Shown here one piece after another: positions 1-8,087 of a stretch of DNA of 14,346 nt; position 1 is the stretch's first letter; each line of letters begins with the position of its first letter. The DNA lies in contig JADGJH010000797.1 in NCBI GenBank assembly GCA_027596945.1, positions 1 through 14,346 of the forward strand, written 5' to 3'. Source of the DNA: Physocladia obscura (lineage: Eukaryota; Chytridiomycota; Chytridiomycetes; Chytridiales; Chytriomycetaceae). Made by a program: the position numbers and the translations under genes. Below the pieces are notes generated by a model, which searched no databases, had not been told where the DNA came from, and saw only the letters and a program-made list of their open reading frames with translations.

Positions 1-57
1 TATATAAATTAAAAAAAATTGATGGTATAAATTTTTTTATTAAATTGAACACCTCAG
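1..57 (+). other. 3' end of an intron of the MATH-domain gene
   Basis: AT-rich sequence ending ACCTCAG. The reading frame of the following exon has a stop at 46-48 and is open from 58, where residues RGTVGSDGKYMSL continue a MATH domain. The donor lies outside the window. Confidence 0.6.
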
Positions 58-3000
58 CGTGGCACTGTTGGTTCTGATGGAAAATATATGAGCTTGTTTC
101 TTCGACCTATAAAATCATACCATGAATATGTTTCTGGCGATGCCTGGCTACGTGACACGAGTCGTTTCACCATGAGAGTGCATAAACCTGTCGAACACTA
201 TTACGGAAGCGACCCCCCAGAAACCTTCTCCTACACCGTTAATCCATCCCCCGCATTAGGATTATTAGGGCAAGCAAGTTTGGAAGATGTATTGATCCAA
301 GATACAAGTGTCGACGAAGAGTTTGTCGGATTCGACAAAGATATTCCGGGATGGGGATTCACTGAATTTATGCATCTTGACGAATATCTCAGTGTTGCCC
401 TTGATCCAGCCACTGACTCTATGGTCGTTAGCGCTTGTGTCGAAAGCTCGCCAAGTTTTGACTGGTTGAGTCAAACATTCACGTGGAGCATTCCTGGTTT
501 CGAGGAATTGTTCAATACAAAAAATAATTCAACTACCGACTCAATCGTGAGTCCTGCTTTTGGGCCTGTAGGGTCACAATGGACTGTTCATCTCACTCCT
601 GACCATGAAAATTCAACGATTGGCGGGTATTTGCAGCCACTGTTGAACGAGTTGGAACAGCTCAGTAACGACAGAGGCGGGCGATGGACGCGATCCATTA
701 CCAGTTTTACTCTGAAGGTGCAAAGCCCGCAAAACGATTATGGCTATTCGCATAACTCAAACAGCGTCAACAGCAAGACTTTGACTGGAGGGTTCATTTT
801 CACTGCACAAAGTATTAGCACTGGATGGCCGAGTTTGCTCAAAACGTCACAGATTGGTGGATGTGTTGATTCGCAGGGAGTTTTCACGCTGGATATTGAA
901 GTGACGTGGATTAAGGCTGATGATGATTTGAAAACTATTGGGCCAGCGAAATCATCGGTTAGTGCATCCAAAGAAGAAGCAGAGAAACGTTTTGCACAAG
1001 TAGAATCGAAATTGAAAGCAAATGTAGAGGATCTTAAACAAGAACGCGACGAACTCGTAAGCCAGGTTGTGAAACTCGAAGATGAAGCGCAAGTAGTCCG
1101 AGTGCAGCAAGAAAAGTCTGTCTTGGCTGTTGAAGAACTAAAACAAAACCTCGCAGAGGCTCGCGAAAGTGAAATAAAGGTTGCCGGGTTGGAGCAAACA
1201 CTCAAAAACGTCAAGGCAAAAGTAGCTGCGTTACGAGCGTCAATGGAGCCGGGTGTTCAGTTTGTTAGCGATAACGATGGACATGAAGTTGACGAAGCAA
1301 CCGCAGTTGGTTTCAAGATTTTTTCGTCGGCGGAACAAGAAAACCAGTTTTTTGTCATGAAGGCCCGCACCCTTATTCTTGAAGCCGAGCTTGCATCTGC
1401 GCAAGAATCAATTCGAGCTTATAAGGTGAAAACAAACGACTATAAATTGCTTGGGGAAGCTGCTGGGAGATCGCCCTCACCGAATTTCGGTCGCAGAGGA
1501 GGAGAAGACGGAGAAGAAGTGGAAGGAGTAGAAGGAGCAGACGTGCTCCCGCAAAAAGAAATTCCAATTTCTGTCTCTCGAGCAGTTGCTCGTGCACGTG
1601 AGGAAATTGAAGCTCAACAGGAAACTCTTAATAGTTGCAACAGCCGTCTTATAAATCCAGATAAACCAGCTACCCATCTTCTTGAAAAAGCAAATAATCG
1701 TGTAGATATTGCATGTTGGTTTACTTTTAATTATTTTCTTTTTTAAATTGTTTTCTGCTCTGATTTTTTTTTGACGTTTATTTTTGCAGTTGCATATGCA
1801 GAAGTTGCTCTGGCAGCAGCAAGACTTATTGATTCATGCTGCTATCATAATCCTGAAGCACTTCCAATAAACAATCCGAACTCTGAAGTAAGCCTCATTG
1901 TATACGAGCTCGAGCACCTCCTGAATGATTGCGAAATGTCTCTCGCATGGCTGAAACCGGTTGGATATCCACAAACAAACGGAAACGCCGGAATTTACAC
2001 CGTTTCCTATAACAACGACGGATATGGCAATGTATATGGCCAGGAGCAGCTGCAAATTCAAGATCAATCTGTATATGGTCAAGAACAGCTGCAAATACAA
2101 ACTCAATCTCCAGAACAATTTCAGCAACACTATCTTCAGCAACAGCAGCAGCAGCAATATAATGAAAACGGGCTTGCATCACAAATTCGAGAGTTGGAAT
2201 TATCACTCGAACGCGAACGCACAAGAGCCGAGATGGCGCTTGCAGAACTCGAGTCGCACCGAAAATTGGAAGAACTCAAAGCAAGAAGCCAATCTGTCGG
2301 GGATGCAAATTCGCCTGTGATGACGGGCAGTGTGATTCGAGGAACCGGATCTTTCCGGGGAAGCTCTTCGCATTATCAGCCACTGCCGAGAGGCCGTGGA
2401 GATGTGATACCGGGGACTTGGACTCCTATTGATAATAGTATTAGTGCGATAAGCGCAGCTGAACTTACGGTACGTAAAAAATTTAAAGTTTTAAAAAAAA
2501 GTTGTTTTAATAATCCGTTGCTTTTTTATTTTATTATTTTATTTTTTCTTCACAGAAACTGTTGGAGCAGGTGCAATCAAACTCCCGGGCGTTTCCGTCC
2601 ACTCTGATTATTGCTATAATCACTTTTTTCCTTTCCACGTTTGTTGCATATGCAACAGTTCATATACACTGCCCTCACAATCCAGACACATTTATTTGTA
2701 AAACCGCCGTACCAGTGTACAGCACACTCGCAACTGCATGGCACACATCCGCCGAAAAGTTTGTAACAGATATAGTCCCTCTTACAAACGACGCCATCAC
2801 GGGCGTGCGGCAAGGAACAAAACAAGTATTTGACCAAGTCGACAAGAAAATTAAGAAGGAGCGTGAACGCGCAGAGCGTGAGAAGAATGAGAGAATGGTT
2901 GCGGAGGCTGCGGCGCGGATTGAAGAGATGGAGAGAATCAAGATTGCTGTGCTCCAAGAACGGGAGCTGGAGATTGAGAAACGGGCGGAAGAAATCAAGT

Positions 3001-4534
3001 TGGAGATGTTGAAAGCGAAGGAAAGGGATGAAAAAGCTCGAAAGGAGCTGGATGAATGGATTTTGGCAGAAAAGAAGAAGATTTGGGAGCAGCAGGAATT
3101 GGAGCTTGGCGTGGCGAATGAGGCGGCAGTCTTAGCAGCAGAAGCAGCAGAAGCAGAAGCAGAAATAGAAGCAAATGCAGCAGCAGCAACACTAACAGCC
3201 GCCAATTTACAAGCTTATTCAGTTTCCCAAATAGAAGCTGCTGCAGTGGAAATCCAAGACAAAGCTGATGATTTACAAGATGAAAAAATCGTTAATCTTG
3301 CTGAAAATGCATCAAATACAGTAACGGATGGTTTGTTTAATTTGCCATTTTCGCTAGTTTTCAAAAGGATTAATTTTATTATATTATAGGGGGTAATGAA
3401 AATGTTGAATCCGTTGAGGTGTTTACATCACTCTATCAATCAAGCGACAGGACAGCGACTACATTGGCCTCAATTTCAAGAAGTGTTGCGCCGCCTTATG
3501 CTCCGCCAATACCTCCAACTGCAAAATTTATACCAACCACCACTACGTCGACAATGAAAACAACAATAGTCTCATCGACTGCATCTGCTGCATCATTGAT
3601 ATCGCAAACTGCAACAGAAGAACTTTCATTTACAGTATCATCGGCTTCTTTTCAAGGGGCTGATTCGACAACACTATCGCCATCATTAGCGACAACATCA
3701 TTTTCTTCAACAGCATCTTTATCATTAGCAACTACTTCAATATCATCAGCATCAACTTTCTCTGCAACCGTGACAACAAACGCAATTACTGTGACAGCTC
3801 CAATAATTCCGACAATCGTTACTACAACAGCAGAATCGGCAATAATATCATCAAGTGCTGTGAATGAAGTTTCAGATGAAATGACGTCAACAACAACAAT
3901 CGATTCAATCAATATTAGTGGCACATTGTTTGCGAAAAAAGCAACAACTGCTGCTGCTGCTGCTTTCACGCATACAGCAGAAATGACAGAAGTCATCATA
4001 ACTGCGGCAATAAGTCAAGTTGACAATTCCACGTTGACTCAAGTTGCAACAAGCATCGCAAGGGATTATGAGGATCAATTATCGACTAACGGTTTTATAG
4101 TCACAAGTACGCAAGTAAAGGTATCAGAAGCAGCAGCAACAACTGTTGCTGATTTTGTAAATGACTATGTTTCAATACCAGCAGCAAATTCGTTGAATGA
4201 GTACACAGAGTTTGATGAATTGACTTTAGATGTGGAGAGCAACGGTACAGTCAATCTCATTGTTGATGTTCAAAGTCATGAAGATATGATTGACGTTGAC
4301 ATTTGGAATGAGGTGGCATTTGAGGAAATTGGTGAAAATGTTGATCAGGAAAGAAATGAAGAATTGGAAAAAAATGTAATTGAAACGGACGATTATGCAA
4401 TTGAAGTGGAGGATTTTACAAACGATGATGAAAATGTGAGTGACGGAAATGATAATACAGATGTTACTGCACGTGTGGTGGATGACGAAAAAGCTTTAGT
4501 AAGCGAAGAGGAAGATGGGACCTTCCAACAATAA
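58..4534 (+). CDS. MATH-domain / coiled-coil single-pass membrane protein (5' partial)
   Basis: Exons 58-1714, 1790-2469, 2556-3330 and 3390-4534 join in phase to 1,418 codons plus a TAA stop. The 5' end is missing: the first visible exon follows an AG acceptor at 56-57. In visible-residue numbering: the C-terminal part of a MATH domain (about 1-128, KYMSLFLRP and GWGFTEFMHLDEYLSV); a second complete MATH domain (about 138-285, opening FTWSIPGFEEL, with WTVHLTP, WTRSITSFTLKV and GWPSLL); a coiled coil (about 300-395); a Gln-rich stretch with a 13-residue tandem repeat (about 633-675); a short charged coil; one hydrophobic helix (about 796-816, IIAIITFFLSTFVAYA); a Glu/Lys/Arg-rich coiled coil (about 855-970); an Ala-rich run; a Ser/Thr/Ala-rich stretch (about 1045-1270); and a Glu/Asp-rich tail. 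MATH domains bind peptides and occur in TRAFs, USP7 and BTB adaptors. The membrane helix suggests a tether with peptide-binding MATH domains on one face and coils on both. Membrane identity and function are unknown. Two adjacent genes are possible but unlikely, because phases match throughout. Confidence 0.72.
1715..1789 (+). other. Intron (MATH-domain gene)
   Basis: Donor GTTGGT and acceptor TTTTTGCAG behind a T-rich tract; 75 bases. It interrupts a codon after its first base and joins ...NRVDIA to FAYAEVALAAARL. In-frame stops inside the interval support removal. Confidence 0.75.
2032..2109 (+). repeat. Tandem 39-base duplication encoding VYGQEQLQIQ-x-QS twice
   Basis: Copies at 2032-2070 and 2071-2109 encode VYGQEQLQIQDQS and VYGQEQLQIQTQS. 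Most differences are synonymous third-base changes, so the duplication is not recent and the peptide has probably been retained. Confidence 0.9.
2137..2157 (+). repeat. Poly-glutamine run (seven CAG/CAA codons)
   Basis: Seven consecutive Gln codons, CAG with CAA at both ends, inside the MATH-domain protein directly after the 13-residue tandem repeat. A candidate for length polymorphism. Confidence 0.9.
2470..2555 (+). other. Intron (MATH-domain gene)
   Basis: Donor GTACGT and acceptor TTCTTCACAG after a long T-rich tract; 86 bases, phase 0. It joins ...SAAELT to KLLEQVQSNS just before the membrane helix. Confidence 0.8.
3331..3389 (+). other. Intron (MATH-domain gene)
   Basis: Donor GTTTGT, a branch-like ATTAAT and acceptor ATTATAG; 59 bases. 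It splits a Gly codon after its first base. Without it the frame ends at 3389 on a hydrophobic nonsense tail; with it the frame continues through GNENVESVEVFTS to 4534. Confidence 0.65.
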
Positions 4535-4561
4535 TAAGAATGGCAAATGATGTTGATGTTG

Positions 4562-4567
4562 AATAAA
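4562..4567 (+). terminator. Polyadenylation signal AATAAA (MATH-domain gene)
   Basis: AATAAA 27 bases after the TAA stop, followed by an AT-rich stretch. The next start codon is only 54 bases further on, so the 3' UTR is short. Confidence 0.6.
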
Positions 4568-4620
4568 AACTATTTTATTTCTTAAAAATTTTATTTAAAA
4601 TAATTAAATAAGAGGCTGAA

Positions 4621-7573
4621 ATGCCAATGGACGAGATACCTCTTGCACCGACGCGGGGCGCAGTCGCTATGCAGAGACAAGGCGGAATACGGGGTTAGTA
4701 ACTCTTTGGAAAAGATATATTTCACGCTGCATCCGATTCCGCGGAAAACTGCGGATGCTCAATTTGGCCTATTTCTTACACTTCTGAATATAACTGAACA
4801 TGCAATTTTTGAATTACTAAATGATAGTGCCGTCGCATTTTCCTCCGAAGGGTCTCGCCCTTGTTATGCGCTACGCAATTCGGGACGCCAGGCATATTGA
4901 GGCGCCGAGACTGTCGGACTCAATACTGGAAAGGAACGGGAGCAGTAGCGGAGCGAGTAAAAATGGAAGTAATGTCGATAACGGAACGGATGATACAAAA
5001 GCAAACTATATCGAGATCATGTGTGTGTGTCACTCTTGGTTGAACGCGGCTGCCACGTTATTGTATCGTACATTATCTCTGCGTTCGACTCCTCTAATGC
5101 TGACACGAGTTACACATACACTACTCGATCCCCACGCATCTCTACCATATGCTATGCTGGTCAAGCATATTACGTTCGTTTTTTGTGTTTTTTTTTTTTT
5201 TGTTTTTTTTTGCTTGCCGACCCATACTGCTTTCCAATTTGTTCATCTCCACCTTCATCTCCACACCTAATTTACCAACAACAAAAAAATAATAATAATA
5301 ATACAGCAATTACAATTCACCCGAGTTTGACAACTCACTGCTAGAAATGGGCGATATAGATACTTTGTTGCAAGTTTGCCCCATGCTTACATCGTTCGTG
5401 TTCACTGCTTCGCCACTCGCTTCAAATATTTTGGTACAGTCGATTGCTGATAACTGCCGTCGTCTTTCACATTTATCTCTGCGAGAGTGTCCTGTCACCG
5501 ATGCGCTCATCTCAACTCTATGTTCTTCTTGTCCACGTATCGCGTTCTTGGATCTTTCCTTTTCGTTAGTTTCAGTTGCTTCGATTCCTGCAATTGTTGA
5601 CAAACTGCCTGCACTCTCCACCTTGTGGCTGGAGTCTATTCTTCCGTCAACCACCCCGGTTTCTTTTTCTGTTAACTCTAAGGGCTCTAAATCCTTTCTC
5701 AAGTCTGTTAACCTGAAAAATAGTGCAATTTCTGACATTCATTTACGGTTTTTTCTTTTCTTTTGTTCTAACCTGATTTCCAATAAAAAAACTTTTTCCA
5801 AGATACATTGCGCAGGCTTGCCCAAATCTTAAAACGCTTCTTCTGGATGGGTGCATATTCTTGACAGATGACGGAATTGTCAGTTTATCACGAAGCTGTG
5901 TGAATCTGGAAATTCTTGACTTGTCTTTCATATCAAGTGTTACCGATCTGTCTATTTACTCTATCGCACTATGTTTACGAAGTTCGATTCAAATTCTTTC
6001 TTTGTGTGGATGCAGTGCAATTTCAGTTTCTGTAGTGCAATTTCTGATTGATGAATGTTGTTCAAGTTCACAAACTTCAAGAAAGTCATTGAACCAACTT
6101 GTACTTCATGGATGCACCCAAATTATTAATAGCTATATTGCCGATTTTGACACTGCAAAGACACCTGGAGGAATTGAATGTATGCTCGAATCAGAATCAT
6201 TGAAGCTTGCCGTATCCGTATCTGAAGAAGCGAAGCCGCTTCGTCGTGCAACAGAATTTCAACCCGTCAGCCCGTCGACCATGGCAAAATTAACCGGTGA
6301 ACTGGAAGACTATGCCATTGATCGAGGTGAATTATGGATGCGCGCAGCTTTTAACACGTCTGCAAAAATGTTTGGTGGGTTCGAGTCAGAAGAACCGGCT
6401 ACGCCGAAATCAGCAAGCCGAAGGTCCAGTAGTATTTCCATTAAAAGATCAAGTTCAAATTCTTCAGAAAGCAGTGATGCGTCGTTAAATAATTCTCGAT
6501 TGCCAACACCAAAATCGAGCAACATTCGGTTGGGTGCAACAGGTATTCCGACAACCCCTTCGAAGCTTGTCACCCCGTCAAAACTGTCACGACCACCTTC
6601 AACACCGACGCCGTCTGGAAATTTGCGAAAACCGACAAAGATAAATTTTTCTGCGTACGGGGATGCAACCCCTTCAACAAAAATTTTATCTCCATTAGCG
6701 AAGAGCAGCAGAGTTTCAAACATCACGCAATCATCATACAGTCGAAACTCGGGACTTGGATTCTCAACACCGACTAAAGGGCCGTCAATTAACTCGACAG
6801 CTGTACCTACATCCGTTTCCCAAACTAATTATAAACCTCGCACATTCAAGAAGTTCAATGATAGTACTGATGATATTATCAGAAAAAAGCTATCGCTATC
6901 TGCTCCGTCAACTCCAAGTGCCGTAAAGTCGGGTGTGACACCCGCCAACAGAACCATCACATCGCCCGTTAGATCCAAGACCAGTGGCGCAAATAACACT
7001 CAAACAACCCCGACACCGAAGACAGCACGTCAGGCAACCTCCCTGTCTGCCCCTCGTGTTACAGCTAAACAATCACCCACCCCACCCCTTTCATCCTCAT
7101 CTTCTGTGACCTCCACATCATCTGTAGAAAGCGCGCCGAAGTCTCTTTCAACGGGCAATGGGCTTGATCGTTGGCGGAAGCCGAATCTCACCAGAGGCTC
7201 TGAAAATGACAGTAGCGATGACGGTGGCTCATCTCCACGTAGTTCTGGCGGTGGTTTAGACAAGTGGCGTAAAACCTTGGGTCCCCCTGAAATGGCCCGT
7301 ACCACCAGTGGTAGTAGTGGATTGGACAAATGGCGTAAGCCTGTGGTTGAGCCAACAAACTCTCTAAGTAGTGGTAGCGGGCTTGATAAGTGGCGCAAAT
7401 CTGTTGGAGCTACTGAATCTGTTGGCGGAAACCTGGAAAAATACCGAAAGACAATGTCTGCCGATGTTTCAACCATTGCTGGTGCTGGTGGGTTGGAAAA
7501 GTACCGAAAGACTGGTGCTGCTGCAAGTCCTGGAAGCAGCAAAATTAAGTCTACAACGTATGTGAAAAAGTAG
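4621..7573 (+). CDS. F-box / leucine-rich-repeat protein with LDKWRK-repeat tail
   Basis: Exons 4621-4693, 4828-5173, 5307-5747 and 5803-7573 join in phase to 876 codons plus TAG. The F-box-like region (about 25-112) has two halves, VPSHFPPKGLALVMRYAIRD and IEIMCVCHSWLNAAATLLYR, separated by a Ser/Asn/Gly-rich insert of about 45 residues. Leucine-rich repeats of the cysteine-containing Grr1/Pof2/AMN1 type follow (about 145-395), for example CRRLSHLSLRECPVTDALI, CPNLKTLLLDGCIFLTDDGI and CVNLEILDLSFISSVTD. A predicted helix (about 447-477, KLTGELEDYAIDRGELW) leads into a basic Ser/Thr/Pro-rich disordered tail (about 485-740), then six G-L-[DE]-[KR]-[WY]-R-K motifs to residue 856. Such proteins normally bind Skp1 through the F-box and choose SCF ubiquitin-ligase substrates through the LRRs; that role here rests on family knowledge. 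The tail of more than 400 residues is unusual. ATG 4621 is preferred as the first ATG in frame; ATG 4627 is also possible. Confidence 0.82.
4694..4827 (+). other. Intron (F-box/LRR gene)
   Basis: Donor GTTAGT, a clear TACTAA branch site at 4815-4820 and acceptor GATAG; 134 bases, splitting a Val codon after its first base. An in-frame TAG begins inside the donor, so splicing is required. Confidence 0.75.
5174..5306 (+). other. Intron with T-homopolymers and an (AAT)n repeat (F-box/LRR gene)
   Basis: Donor GTTCGT, two long T runs around 5189-5210, an (AAT)n microsatellite at about 5288-5302, acceptor ATACAG; 133 bases. Only this donor gives the phase (2) that continues HIT into NYNSPEFDNSLLEMGDID. 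Confidence 0.7.
5748..5802 (+). other. Intron (F-box/LRR gene)
   Basis: Donor GTTTTT, branch-like TTCTAAC, acceptor TTCCAAG; 55 bases, phase 2. Splicing restores one LRR unit: SDIHLR joined to YIAQACPNLKTLLLDGC. Confidence 0.85.
7160..7510 (+). repeat. Six copies of a G-L-[DE]-[KR]-[WY]-R-K heptapeptide
   Basis: Copies at 7160-7180 (GLDRWRK), 7253-7273, 7319-7339 and 7379-7399 (each GLDKWRK), 7430-7450 (NLEKYRK) and 7490-7510 (GLEKYRK). Spacers are Gly/Ser/Thr-rich, with starts 93, 66, 60, 51 and 60 bases apart. Codons vary between copies, so the peptide rather than the DNA is conserved. The last two copies form a Glu/Tyr subtype. Confidence 0.95.
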
Positions 7574-8087
7574 AAGACAGGAAGTGCTACGTTTTTATTA
7601 TCTGTCCCGTGTTATTCCATTTATTCTCTTGCTAACCGCAAACTCTCTAACTACTGCTAACGGTACTTGCTATTAAATGCCTTTTTTTATCATGTGTATT
7701 ATGGTTTGGAAATAAATTGCTTTTTCATCATAGGAGTTGTTTGAATTTTGCAGATGATGATTGTTTCTGGGAACTAGTGCTGTGCGAGTGTTGAGCACAA
7801 GACCTCAATTAATGAATTAAAAATTTGTTCATTATGTGTCCAAAATAATCTACAAGTTAGCAATCTCTTTGTTGCTTTCTTGAGTTTCAGTTTTCCTTGA
7901 AAAGCCACTGCAAAAAGAAAAAACCCAGATGGATTAAGGAAAAAGCTCACTTTTAACTCCTAAAATAAACAAATAACTAGATAATTCCTGACGATCTTCG
8001 TACGTAACTATTCACTTTTTCTTTATTTCTTTAGGTGGCGCTTTGATTGATTTGATTGAAAAGCAGTTTTTGATTTGCGCAAATTGG
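7574..8087 (+). other. Intergenic: 3' UTR of the F-box gene and unresolved 5' region of the SH3 gene
   Basis: AT-rich and without a long open frame. It holds the AATAAA at 7711, then only short stop-rich frames. A pyrimidine-rich tract ending TTCTTTAG at 8034 looks like a 3' splice site. The frame of the downstream SH3 gene is open from that point, so an upstream exon or 5' UTR intron may lie between about 7740 and 8034. No signal-peptide exon could be identified. No tRNA or repeat was seen. Confidence 0.5.
7711..7716 (+). terminator. Polyadenylation signal AATAAA (F-box/LRR gene)
   Basis: AATAAA about 138 bases after the TAG stop, in T-rich sequence. Confidence 0.55.

Noticed and set aside
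744..1214. 156-codon minus-strand frame opposite the MATH protein
   Set aside because: Cys/Ser/Phe-rich reverse reading of the coiled coil; a typical shadow with no domain.
1961..2320. 119-codon plus-strand frame overlapping the Gln-rich region
   Set aside because: Lies wholly inside exon 2 of the MATH gene in another frame; Asn/Ser-rich shadow of the Gln repeats.
2675..3205. 176-codon minus-strand frame rich in Ser and Ala
   Set aside because: Reverse complement of the Glu/Lys coiled coil and the Ala-rich run; composition is explained by the plus-strand gene.
4643..4900. 85-codon plus-strand frame at the start of the F-box gene
   Set aside because: Reads across a good intron with a TACTAA branch site and gives no F-box; the spliced alternative does.
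5288..5302. (AAT)n repeat considered as a regulatory element
   Set aside because: A simple microsatellite inside an intron; nothing indicates a function.
6310..6726. 138-codon minus-strand frame inside the F-box gene tail
   Set aside because: Opposite a phase-consistent exon; no promoter, domain or poly-A signal of its own.
7030..7542. 170-codon minus-strand frame with repeated LRHLS-like peptides
   Set aside because: The repeat is the reverse complement of the LDKWRK motif array, which is better explained on the plus strand.
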